A stretch of DNA of 59,153 bases from Burkholderiales bacterium (lineage in GTDB: Bacteria; Pseudomonadota; Gammaproteobacteria; Burkholderiales; Burkholderiaceae_C). Below the pieces are notes generated by a model, which saw only the letters and a list, made by a program, of their open reading frames with translations, made no database searches and was not told the DNA's origin. The stretch spans positions 1 through 59,153 of the forward strand of contig JACPUE010000034.1 in the NCBI GenBank assembly GCA_016192425.1, in the 5' to 3' direction. The translations under genes and the position numbers were made by a program. Each line of letters starts with the position of its first letter. Position 1 is the first letter of the stretch. Shown here one piece after another: positions 47,131 to 54,388 of this stretch.

Positions 47131-48486
47131 CTATTGCAAGGATGCAGGCAAGACTTGCCTCAGGTAATCCTCCAGATCGTCCTGCCATAACGTGGGATGG
47201 CTGTGAATGCCATGGCCGTCCTGCCCTGGCGGCAGCGCGTAGCTCACCATACGGCCTTGTCCGCCTGCCGCCCGAAAAGCCTCGAAACTCGCCCGGCTGT
47301 GTTCCAGCGTGTAGTAGGAATCCCGCTCACCATACAGCCACAGCGTCGGCCGTGGCATGGCAGCGCCGCGCACGAAGCCTGCGCGATTGACGGTGACTGC
47401 CGCCTCCTTGCAGCCATCTCCGAGCCAGCCGCCCACAAAATTGACAACCCCCAGGAACATGCCGGGCCGGGTGCCTGCATACGCCACCGACAGGATGCCG
47501 CCGCGCGAAACGCCACCGATCAGCAGGCGCGCCTTGTCCACATCGGGGCGCTGCTGCACATGCGCCATGACCACGTCCAGGTCGGCCACCGCACGATCCA
47601 ATCCGGGCAGCGAACGCTCAGGCTGGCAGGAGTAGCCCGCCGAACGGTTGGCACCAAAGCCTTCGTCATAGACGCCGTCGGACTTTCCCCTGCCCCGGCG
47701 CTGCGGAAACACCACCTGCCAGCCCTTGGACGTGAAGTACTGTGCCACCTCGGGACTCGTCCAGGTGGAGGTGAACCACTCAGGCCGATCGCCACGACCT
47801 GTGGAGCCATGGTTGAAAACCACCGTGGGCAGCGGGCCACGGGTGTTGGCAGGGCGGTAGACCACGGCCTCCAGCGTCTGGGCGCGCCCGTCCGCATCGG
47901 TCCATGGCGTGGGCAGCCGCTCGACCACGCGGGTATAGGACGGTGCCGCAGGCTTGTTGCTCAGCACGCCTGCGGCCAGCAGGCGGGCCTCGGGGCGCCA
48001 TACAGCCATCTCCATCTCGGCACGGTCACTGCCGCCACCCTCGCGCAGGCGCAACACCAGCTGTGCGCCCGTGTGCAGCCGGGCATGCAGCTCGTTGCCC
48101 ACAAAACGCCCCTGCGACCGGTCCGTCACCTGGGGCTGCTGGCCGCTGGCCGCTGCATAGACAACCGTCGCGCCCTCGGCAGTGACGGTTTCGATGACGA
48201 TACGAACATCGCAGGCCCTCGCCATGCAGGCCCATCCCTGCCACAAGCCACTCCAGCGTGCCTTGTCGGCAGGCAAACCTGCCTCGGGCGGCGTCACCAC
48301 CACGTCCGGCGGCAGCACGGCCGCCACTGCACTTTCCGAGTAACCTGGAACCAGGTCGGGCATGTAGCTGGGCCATTCGGTGGCCGGTGCAGAAGGCGCC
48401 TGGGGTTGCTGCGCCATGGCAGCGCCGCAAAACAGCCATGGGAGTGCCAACGTGGAAGCAAGGCGAAGCGGGTTCTTTCGGTGCAT
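47131..48486 (-). CDS. exported alpha/beta hydrolase (dienelactone hydrolase-like)
   Basis: 451 residues. Signal peptide MHRKNPLRLASTLALPWLFC with cleavage near AMAQQ. An N-terminal ~200-residue domain (WSGLWQGWACMARACDVRIV) of unknown function precedes a C-terminal alpha/beta hydrolase: oxyanion VVFNHGSTGRGDRPEWFTST, nucleophile Ser in LIGGVSRGGILSVAYAG, Asp in LWLYGERDSYYTLEHS and His in GQDGHGIHSHPTLW. Predicted periplasmic or secreted; substrate unknown. Divergent from the Cys-cluster gene at 48553. Confidence 0.88.
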   Translation of the reverse strand: MHRKNPLRLASTLALPWLFCGAAMAQQPQAPSAPATEWPSYMPDLVPGYSESAVAAVLPPDVVVTPPEAGLPADKARWSGLWQGWACMARACDVRIVIETVTAEGATVVYAAASGQQPQVTDRSQGRFVGNELHARLHTGAQLVLRLREGGGSDRAEMEMAVWRPEARLLAAGVLSNKPAAPSYTRVVERLPTPWTDADGRAQTLEAVVYRPANTRGPLPTVVFNHGSTGRGDRPEWFTSTWTSPEVAQYFTSKGWQVVFPQRRGRGKSDGVYDEGFGANRSAGYSCQPERSLPGLDRAVADLDVVMAHVQQRPDVDKARLLIGGVSRGGILSVAYAGTRPGMFLGVVNFVGGWLGDGCKEAAVTVNRAGFVRGAAMPRPTLWLYGERDSYYTLEHSRASFEAFRAAGGQGRMVSYALPPGQDGHGIHSHPTLWQDDLEDYLRQVLPASLQ

Positions 48487-48552
48487 GCAGCCATTGTGCC
48501 CATGCGTTTGCGCCAAGGATCTTGCCCCCCCACAAGCGGGACAATAGCGCCC

Positions 48553-48876
48553 ATGCCAGATACAAATCACCCCTGCCTGACCTGCGGCGCCTGCTGCGCG
48601 AGCTTTCGCGTGGATTTTTCGGTGTACGAAACCCAGGAGCTGGGCGGTGACGTGCCCGACGGCCTGGCGGTGGAAGTGACCGACACCCTGCGCCGCATGC
48701 GCGGCACCGACCACAGCCCGCCGCGCTGCGCTGCCCTCACCGGCAAGGTGGGCACCCAGGCCGCCTGCGGCATTTACGAATGGCGCCCCTCGCCCTGCCG
48801 CGAGTTCGCGCCCGGCAGCCCGGCCTGCGAGCGCGCGCGCATGCGCCATGGGCTGGGGGCCTACCCTGATAACTGA
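48553..48876 (+). CDS. YkgJ family cysteine cluster protein
   Basis: 107 residues. CLTCGACCASFRVDFSVYET at the start and AACGIYEWRPSPCREFAPGS give the C-x2-C-x2-C-C and C-x-I-Y-x-x-R-P-x-x-C pattern of the YkgJ (UPF0153) zinc- or iron-binding family, function unknown. Start supported by the family pattern beginning four residues later. Confidence 0.9.
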   Translation: MPDTNHPCLTCGACCASFRVDFSVYETQELGGDVPDGLAVEVTDTLRRMRGTDHSPPRCAALTGKVGTQAACGIYEWRPSPCREFAPGSPACERARMRHGLGAYPDN

Positions 48877-48880
48877 ACGG

Positions 48881-48936
48881 AAAATTGGCCTCCAAGGCTT
48901 TCCAGACAAGCGCAAGCAGCTATCATTTATATAGCA
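48881..48936 (+). repeat. full-length copy of the dispersed ~55-bp repeat
   Basis: aaaattggcctccaaggctt, then tccagacaagcgcaagcagc and tatcatttatatagca. It sits 5 bp past the YkgJ stop, between two convergent genes. Confidence 0.88.
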
Positions 48937-48951
48937 GATACGGAAACAAGG

Positions 48952-49197
48952 CTACGGCTGCGAATGCATCCACACCGTCTTGCCCGCAGCCGCCTGCCGC
49001 GCGGCCGGGTCCACCGGGGTGGCGCAGCCGCCGCAGTCGCTGCACGATCCGCAGGAGGGCGCCTTGCCCAGCGCGGGCCGCACGCGGCCCAGGCGTTTGC
49101 GCAGGGTGGCGGGCATCCAGTACCACAGGGCGTAGAGCGCGGCCAGCAGCACGATGGCGCCCACAGCCAGGTTTTGCCAGTGCGCAGAATGTCCCAT
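48952..49197 (-). CDS. FeoB-associated Cys-rich membrane protein
   Basis: 81 residues. One membrane segment (LAVGAIVLLAALYALWYWMP) then a basic stretch and a Cys cluster CGSCSDCGGCA. Such proteins are regularly found next to feoB and are thought to take part in Fe(II) transport or its regulation. Its ATG lies 1 bp after the feoB stop, so it is co-translated with feoB. Confidence 0.88.
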   Translation of the reverse strand: MGHSAHWQNLAVGAIVLLAALYALWYWMPATLRKRLGRVRPALGKAPSCGSCSDCGGCATPVDPAARQAAAGKTVWMHSQP

Positions 49198-49198
49198 G

Positions 49199-51064
49199 TC
49201 AAGCCCCCGACCAGGCAGTGGCCAGCCGGTAGGTGATCCAGCTGGCCGTGTACGCCAAAGTGAACATGTAGCCAGCCATCAGCAGGGCCATGCGCCAGGA
49301 GTTGGTTTCGCGGCGCACCGTGGCCAATGTGGAGATGCACTGCGGTGCAAACACAAACCACACCAGCAGCGACAGCGCCGTGGCCAGCGACCACTGCTGC
49401 GCGATCAGCCCGCCCAGTTGCGCGGCTACTTCATCGCGTGTGGCGGACAGTGCATACACCGTGCCCAGCGCACTGACCACCACCTCGCGCGCGGCCATGC
49501 CGGGCACCAGTGCCACGGCAATCTGCCAGTTGAAGCCCAGGGGCGCCACCAGTGGCTCCAGCGCGCGGCCCAGCTGGCCCGCCAGGCTGAAGTGGATGGC
49601 GGGCTCCGTGGCGCCTTCGGGCGGCGCCGGAAAGGTGGACAGCACCCACAGCAGCACCGACAGCGCCAGGATGATGCCCCCCACCCGCTTGACGAAGATG
49701 GCTGCGCGCTCGTACAAGCCCTGCCCCAGGCTGCGCAGTGCGGGCAGGCGGTACGGGGGCAGTTCCATGATGAGCGGCGTGGGCCGCACCTTGCCGCGCC
49801 ACAGCTTGAGCACTGCGGCCACGGCCATAGCGCTCAGGATGCCGCCCAGGTAGAGCGCAAACATCACCAGCCCCTGCAGGTTGAACCAGCCTGCGACCGT
49901 GCGTTCGGGGATGAAGGCGGCGATCAGCAGCGCATACACCGGCAGGCGTGCCGAGCAGGTCATGAGCGGCGCGATGAGGATGGTGACCAGCCGCTCGCGC
50001 CAGTGCGTGATGGTGCGCGTGGCCATGATGCCCGGAATGGCGCAGGCAAAGCTCGACAGCAGCGGTATGAACGAGCGCCCCGACAGGCCCACGCTGCCCA
50101 TCACGCGGTCCAGCAGGAAGGCCGCACGCGGCAGGTAGCCTGAATCCTCCAGCGTGAGGATGAAGAAAAACAGAATCAGGATTTGCGGCAGAAACACCAG
50201 CACGCCCCCGGCCCCGGCCACGATGCCGTCCACCAGCAGGCTGCGCAGCAGGCCCTCGGGCAGTTGGCCCTGGAGCCATTGGCCCGACACCTCGACCCCG
50301 GCCTTGATGGCATCCATGGGCACCGTGGCCCAGCTGAACACCGCCTGGAACATGAGGAACATGGTGGCCGCCAGCAGCAGCATGCCCCACAGCGGGTGCA
50401 GCACCACGCGGTCGATGGCGTCGTCGCGCCGCAGCAGGCCTTCGGGCTCGCGCACGGCCAGGCGCAGGATGCGGCGCACCTCCTGCTGCGTGTGCAGCAC
50501 CTGCATGGGGCCCTGGGGCTGCCATGCAGCCGCCTGGGTGGCGCCTGCGTGTTGCCAGCCGTCGAGCCACTGCACTAGCTCGCGTGCGCCTTCCTTGCGG
50601 ATGCCCACGGTCTCCACCACGGGCATGCCCAGTTCGCGCGCAAGCAGCTCGCGGTCGATGGCAATGCCGGCGCGGCGCGCGGCGTCGCTCATGTTCATCG
50701 CCACCACCATGGGCAGGCCCATGGCGCGCGCCTCCAGCACCATGCGCAGGCCCAGTTGCAGCTTGGTGGCATCGACCACGCACACCAGCAGGTCGGGCGC
50801 GGCCTCGCCCGCGCGCTGGCCGGTGACCACGTCGCGCGTGACGGCCTCGTCGGCGCTCAGGGCATTGAGGCTGTAGGCGCCCGGCAGGTCCAACACGCGC
50901 ACGGTCTTGCCCGCAGGGGTGGTGAGCACGCCCTCCTTGCGCTCGACCGTGACCCCGGCGTAATTGGCCACCTTCTGGCGGCTGCCGGTCAGCAGGTTGA
51001 ACAGGGCCGTCTTGCCGCAGTTGGGGTGGCCCAGCAGGGCCAGGCGCATGGCGGCAGCGCTCAT
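49199..51064 (-). CDS. feoB: ferrous iron transporter FeoB
   Basis: 621 residues. N-terminal GTPase domain: G1 LLGHPNCGKTALFNLLTG, G3 VLDLPGAYSLN, G4 VAMNMSD, then a four-helix GDI region and a membrane domain with about eight helices containing FACAIPGIMATRTITHW and MTCSARLPVYALLIAA, the Feo core signatures. Fe(II) import across the inner membrane. The ATG overlaps the feoA stop (ATGA). Somewhat shorter than E. coli FeoB (773). Confidence 0.97.
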   Translation of the reverse strand: MSAAAMRLALLGHPNCGKTALFNLLTGSRQKVANYAGVTVERKEGVLTTPAGKTVRVLDLPGAYSLNALSADEAVTRDVVTGQRAGEAAPDLLVCVVDATKLQLGLRMVLEARAMGLPMVVAMNMSDAARRAGIAIDRELLARELGMPVVETVGIRKEGARELVQWLDGWQHAGATQAAAWQPQGPMQVLHTQQEVRRILRLAVREPEGLLRRDDAIDRVVLHPLWGMLLLAATMFLMFQAVFSWATVPMDAIKAGVEVSGQWLQGQLPEGLLRSLLVDGIVAGAGGVLVFLPQILILFFFILTLEDSGYLPRAAFLLDRVMGSVGLSGRSFIPLLSSFACAIPGIMATRTITHWRERLVTILIAPLMTCSARLPVYALLIAAFIPERTVAGWFNLQGLVMFALYLGGILSAMAVAAVLKLWRGKVRPTPLIMELPPYRLPALRSLGQGLYERAAIFVKRVGGIILALSVLLWVLSTFPAPPEGATEPAIHFSLAGQLGRALEPLVAPLGFNWQIAVALVPGMAAREVVVSALGTVYALSATRDEVAAQLGGLIAQQWSLATALSLLVWFVFAPQCISTLATVRRETNSWRMALLMAGYMFTLAYTASWITYRLATAWSGA

Positions 51065-51378
51065 GCTGCGCTGCCCTGCACCGGCGGCGTGGTGCTGATG
51101 CGCACCAGCGCGGCCTCGCGCTTGCGCAGCGCAAAGGTGGTGCGCCCCACGCGCACGGCCATGGGGTCGCCCGCGGGGAAGGCACGCGCCACCACATGCA
51201 CGCGCTCGCCCGGCAGGAAGCCAATTTCCAGCAGGCGCAGCAACACGTCGCCGTCGTCGGCCGCAGCATCCATGCGCAGGCCTTGCACCCAGGCGTTGGT
51301 GCGCAGGGGCAGGTCGGCCAGGCCGGTGTCGCCTGCTGCGGCAGTGGCCTGAGCGGCCATGGGAATCACTGCTTCCAT
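51061..51378 (-). CDS. feoA: ferrous iron transport protein A
   Basis: 105 residues. SH3-like FeoA core: LLRLLEIGFLPGERVHVVAR, DPMAVRVGRTTFALRKREAA. It supports FeoB activity. The N-terminal ~45 residues are a low-complexity extension; MAAQ at 51360 is an alternative start. First gene of feoA-feoB-(Cys-rich) under a Fur-like box. Confidence 0.93.
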   Translation of the reverse strand: MEAVIPMAAQATAAAGDTGLADLPLRTNAWVQGLRMDAAADDGDVLLRLLEIGFLPGERVHVVARAFPAGDPMAVRVGRTTFALRKREAALVRISTTPPVQGSAA

Positions 51379-51387
51379 GATGGTATG

Positions 51388-51405
51388 GATAAAAATTATT
51401 CTTAA
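51388..51405 (-). promoter_or_regulatory. Fur-like box in the feoA promoter
   Basis: Top strand gataaaaattattcttaa, an imperfect A/T-rich dyad resembling the Fur consensus (gataat...attatc). It starts 10 bp upstream of the feoA ATG; iron repression of feo is common. Confidence 0.6.
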
Positions 51406-51491
51406 TTGTAATCAGCCGACCTACCCCAGGGCAAGGCGCTCCCGCGCCACGCAGCTTGCGCCGGATCAAGGCGCGCGCGGGATAATGCCCC

Positions 51492-52121
51492 ATGCCACGC
51501 CTTTGGGACATCTCCCCCGCCCTGCACCCCGGCACGCCGGTGTACCCCGGCGACACGCCCCTGCACCTGTACTGGAACAGCTCCCTGGGCCCAGGCTGCG
51601 CGGTCAACGTGGGCACGCTCACCCTAAGCACCCACCTGGGCGCACACGCCGACGCACCGCTGCACTACGACCCCCAGGGCGCCGCCGTGGGCGCCCTGGC
51701 ACTGGAGCCCTTTCTGGGCCCCTGCCGCGTGGTGCACGCCCGGGGCGGCGCCGCGCTGGTGCAGGCGGCCGACCTGGCCCATGCCCTGGATGCCCCCCTG
51801 CCCCCGCGCCTATTGGTGCGCACGCGAGCGCACCCCGCGCCCGCGCACTGGGACACCCAGTTCCGCGCCCTGGCCCCGGCCCTGCTGGAGCACCTGGCCG
51901 ACCGCGGCCTGCTGCTGGTGGGCGTGGACACCCCCAGCGTAGACCCCGCCGACAGCACCGCCCTGCCCAGCCACCAGGTGCTGCGCCAGCGCGGCCTGCG
52001 CGTGCTGGAAAACCTGGTGCTCGACGAGGTGCCCGAGGGCGACTACGAACTCATCGCCCTGCCGCTCAAGCTCAGCACCGCCGACGCCTCGCCCGTGCGC
52101 GCCGTGCTGCGCGCCCTGTGA
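51492..52121 (+). CDS. kynB: kynurenine formamidase (arylformamidase), cyclase family
   Basis: Hydrolyses N-formylkynurenine to kynurenine in tryptophan breakdown. 209 residues. Metal-binding motif TLSTHLGAHADAPLHY (HxGxHxDxP), N-terminal WDISPALHPGTPVYPGD and GVDTPSVDPADS, all typical of bacterial KynB. Neither kynA nor kynU is in the window. A possible -10 (gataat, 51480-51485) lies just ahead. Confidence 0.9.
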   Translation: MPRLWDISPALHPGTPVYPGDTPLHLYWNSSLGPGCAVNVGTLTLSTHLGAHADAPLHYDPQGAAVGALALEPFLGPCRVVHARGGAALVQAADLAHALDAPLPPRLLVRTRAHPAPAHWDTQFRALAPALLEHLADRGLLLVGVDTPSVDPADSTALPSHQVLRQRGLRVLENLVLDEVPEGDYELIALPLKLSTADASPVRAVLRAL

Positions 52122-52139
52122 CCGCCTGCCCCACCCTCC

Positions 52140-53060
52140 ATGCAAGCCCTGCTCGACGCCATTGCCGCCGCCCCTTTGCCCACCGAAGCCTGCCGCATCT
52201 TCCACGGCCGGGGCGGCCTGCACCCCGGCTGCGAAGGCTGGACGCTGGACGCCTACCCGCCCGTATGGGTGTTCACCAGCTTTGAACCCGCAGACGACAC
52301 CCTGCTGGCCGCCGTGCACCAGGCCTTGCAAGAGCGCTGGGCCACGCTGGCGCCCGGCACCGCACTGCACTGGGTGTACCAGTGCCGCCACCCGCAACAG
52401 CGCGAAACCCGCACCATGGCGGGCCAGGTGCCCGAGCCGCATGTGGTGCAGGAGGACGGCGCGCGCTACCTGGTGCATGTGCTGCGCGGGCAGAACCACG
52501 GCCTGTTCCTGGACATGGCCGAAGGCCGCCGCTGGGTGCAGCGCCACGCCGCGCAGCACCCCGGCCTGCGCGTGCTCAACCTGTTTGCCTACACCTGCGC
52601 GTTTTCGGTGGCGGCGCTGCGCGCAGGCGCGGCCCAGGTGGTCAACGTGGACATGGCCGGGGGTGCACTGGCCACGGGACGGCAGAACCACCGACTCAAC
52701 AGCGTGGAGGCCGGCGCCCTGTTCTGGGACCACGACATCTTCAGATCCTGGGGCAAGATCACGCGCCACGGCCCCTACGGGCTGGTCATCATCGACCCGC
52801 CCAGCTACCAGAAAGGCAGCTTCGTCGCCACCAAGGACTACGCGCGCCTGCTGCGCCGCCTGCCCGACCTGCTGGCCCCCGGCGGCCACGCCCTGCTGTG
52901 CCTCAACGCCCCCGAACTGGACAGCGCCTTCCTGCGCCAGCAGGTGCAGGAACAGGCGCCCACGCTGCAATTCGTCGAGCGCCTGGCCAACCCCGCCACC
53001 TTTGCCGACGCCCAGCCCGAGCGGGCGCTCAAGGTGCTGGTGTACCAGGAGGCGGGGTGA
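52140..53060 (+). CDS. class I SAM-dependent methyltransferase (RlmI/RlmK-like)
   Basis: 306 residues. HGLFLDMAEGRRWVQRHA leads into motif I VLNLFAYTCAFSVAALRAGA, DMAGGALATGRQNHRLN, and motif IV VIIDPPSYQKGSFVATKD as in the RlmI-type rRNA cytosine methyltransferases and the Methyltrans_SAM group. The lack of a PUA domain makes it a shorter relative; its RNA substrate is unproven. Starts 18 bp after kynB. Its 3' side borders the cassette region. Confidence 0.88.
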   Translation: MQALLDAIAAAPLPTEACRIFHGRGGLHPGCEGWTLDAYPPVWVFTSFEPADDTLLAAVHQALQERWATLAPGTALHWVYQCRHPQQRETRTMAGQVPEPHVVQEDGARYLVHVLRGQNHGLFLDMAEGRRWVQRHAAQHPGLRVLNLFAYTCAFSVAALRAGAAQVVNVDMAGGALATGRQNHRLNSVEAGALFWDHDIFRSWGKITRHGPYGLVIIDPPSYQKGSFVATKDYARLLRRLPDLLAPGGHALLCLNAPELDSAFLRQQVQEQAPTLQFVERLANPATFADAQPERALKVLVYQEAG

Positions 53061-53229
53061 GCGGGTTCGGGCAGCGGCGGTGGCTCAGACTGACCACGGG
53101 ATGGAGAAGCGCGCCCAGTACACATATAGGCTGTTCGGTCTTGAGGCTATATTGCTGTTTGTAGATGCGCTCGCGGATCCAGGATCCAATCTTGCAAACA
53201 CTTGAGACCGAAATCAAACGTTGAATGAC

Positions 53230-53454
53230 ATGAAACGAAGGTCGCGCTCAGGCACAGCAGATCACTCCGACGAAGCGTCAAAGATGTCGCGGGTGGAAAT
53301 TGATTCTGAAATTCAACGTTGTTTATGGGGCACTGAAAATGGCGGTTCGTCGCAAGGGCGTAAGTCGTTTTTTAAGCGGCTGGTTTGGCTGGAACAGCAA
53401 CGCGAAGAACTGTTTGAAGTAGCTGCTCCAAGGCGGACGTTTCGAGAGCGGTAG
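53230..53454 (+). CDS. cassette 1 protein of unknown function
   Basis: 74 residues from the ATG at 53230 (MKRRSRSGTADHSDE); a TTG at 53221 would add three. Basic and polar, with SRVEIDSEIQRCLWGTENGG, SSQGRKSFFKRLVWLEQQRE and LFEVAAPRRTFRER. No family recognised. AT-richer codons than the neighbours. Begins 10 bp inside the cassette boundary and ends 11 bp before attC1, the normal compact cassette arrangement. Confidence 0.7.
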   Translation: MKRRSRSGTADHSDEASKMSRVEIDSEIQRCLWGTENGGSSQGRKSFFKRLVWLEQQREELFEVAAPRRTFRER

Positions 53455-53464
53455 GCATGCTGTC

Positions 53465-53547
53465 ATTTAACAAGTTCGTCGATTGGACCCTCGGGCCGCA
53501 CAGTGCCGTTGGAAATCCTGCACCGTGCGGCCCCCTTCACGTTATGC
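53465..53547. other. attC site 1
   Basis: R'' ATTTAAC (53465-53471), R' GTTATGC (53541-53547). In between is an imperfect palindrome: gggccgcac (53493-53501) pairs with gtgcggccc (53525-53533), then gtgc (53503-53506) with gcac (53520-53523), one mismatch. 83 bp, a normal attC length. Confidence 0.8.
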
Positions 53548-53550
53548 CTT

Positions 53551-54117
53551 ATGACTCAGTTTGCACCTGCTGTTGAATTTCGTCGGCTTGGTCCTGAAGA
53601 TGCTCAAGCGTTTTCGGTCTTGCGACGGGAGGTGACGCAAGATAATCCGGTGCCTATGGGTTTGTCATATGAAGAGGAACTCACTCGAACGTTGGATAGT
53701 TTTCGGGCTCAGCTATCTGCACCCCTTCCGAGCGCCGTATTTGGTGGCTTTGTTGGGGGTGAACTCGCCGCAACAGCAGCCGTTACCCGCGTTGGCCAGT
53801 TCCCATCGTCACATCACAAGATGGTGATGTGGGGTGTTTTTACTTCGCCTCGCCATCGTCGCAAAGGGTTGAGCGGGGCCGTCGTGGAGGTTGCAATCCG
53901 GCATGCCTTCAACAATGGCGCAAATCGCGTCAATTTACAGGTCTACGTACCGAACACCGCTGCAATCGCACTTTATCAAAAAATCGGATTCACCGAATTT
54001 GGAACTGAGCCTGAAGCCGTCTATCTTGATGGATGCTACTACGACGGAGTACATATGTCGCTTCCGAAGGACAGGCATAACATTTCTTTCCAGCGAACTG
54101 CCTCCGGCGTCCGCTGA
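53551..54117 (+). CDS. GNAT family N-acetyltransferase in cassette 2
   Basis: 188 residues from MTQFAPAVEFRRLGPEDAQA; the ATG is 9 bp inside the cassette. GNAT domain: MVMWGVFTSPRHRRKGLSGA with the acetyl-CoA loop RHRRKG, RVNLQVYVPNTAAIALYQKI for motif B, and GFTEFGTEPEAVYLDGCYYD. Acceptor unknown; cassette-borne GNATs include antibiotic-modifying enzymes but nothing here shows that. The last ~14 residues (HNISFQRTASGVR) are encoded within attC2. AT-richer than the chromosome around it. Confidence 0.9.
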   Translation: MTQFAPAVEFRRLGPEDAQAFSVLRREVTQDNPVPMGLSYEEELTRTLDSFRAQLSAPLPSAVFGGFVGGELAATAAVTRVGQFPSSHHKMVMWGVFTSPRHRRKGLSGAVVEVAIRHAFNNGANRVNLQVYVPNTAAIALYQKIGFTEFGTEPEAVYLDGCYYDGVHMSLPKDRHNISFQRTASGVR

Positions 54118-54132
54118 AATCAGTCGTTGAAC
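54075..54132. other. attC site 2
   Basis: R'' GCATAAC (54075-54081), R' GTTGAAC (54126-54132). Central dyad cagcg/cgctg around tccggc. 58 bp. The R'' box is the exact complement of the cassette's own opening GTTATGC at 53541, as required for a cassette that inserted as a circle. Confidence 0.8.
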
Positions 54133-54151
54133 AGCAAAAGGGAGAAAGCGA

Positions 54152-54253
54152 ATGGATGCAAGCGACCGAGATCGCAAAAGAGAATGGAAGCAGCAGCACG
54201 TTGGTATGCAGTTCAAAGGTGAGTGTCTTGCCTTAAACACGATCGACACGTGA
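54152..54253 (+). CDS. 33-residue frame in the truncated third cassette
   Basis: MDASDRDRKREWKQQHVGMQ followed by FKGECLALNTIDT. A good ribosome site (gggag) precedes the ATG. The cassette opens with GTTGAAC at 54126, but no matching attC follows before the MFS remnant, so this cassette has probably lost its 3' end; the peptide could be the start of a longer lost protein. Confidence 0.45.
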   Translation: MDASDRDRKREWKQQHVGMQFKGECLALNTIDT

Positions 54254-54260
54254 GCCGCAA

Positions 54261-54388
54261 GTGACGCCTGACAGGGTGCAATACACCGACATACGCAGCG
54301 CCTACCCGGCGGCCCTGACCGGGCGCGCCATGGCGCTGTTCATGGGTGTGGCGCCGATGCAGTGGGTGACGGGCGGGGGTGCTGGCGA
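54261..54388 (+). pseudogene. remnant of a major facilitator superfamily transporter
   Basis: The + frame reads YTDIRSAYPAALTGRAMALF, MGVAPMQWVTGGGAG and then runs into the 3' end of the opposite gene. The pattern of YPAALTGRAMALF followed by MQW(x)TG is like the segment before a late helix of many MFS transporters, with a short internal deletion. Only about 43 codons are left, between the cassettes and the CoA-transferase gene. The family call rests on this one segment. Confidence 0.45.

Larger units (their letters stand above)
53221..54253 (+). mobile_element. integron gene-cassette cluster without integrase (CALIN-type)
   Basis: Cassette boundaries follow the G/TT cleavage point of GTTRRRY-type sites: 53220/53221 (GTTGAAT), 53541/53542 (GTTATGC) and 54126/54127 (GTTGAAC). 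Cassette 2 opens with GTTATGC and its terminal R'' box is GCATAAC, its exact complement; cassette 1 opens GTTGAAT and ends ATTTAAC (6 of 7 complementary). Composition is visibly lower in GC than the flanks. Two attC sites, three short frames, and a truncated third cassette. No intI gene is in the window. Confidence 0.8.

Noticed and set aside
53060-53220. An attI site or third attC before cassette 1
   Set aside because: Only an imperfect dyad (ttcggtcttgag and cttgagaccgaa) is present, without a clear R'' box; too degenerate to call.
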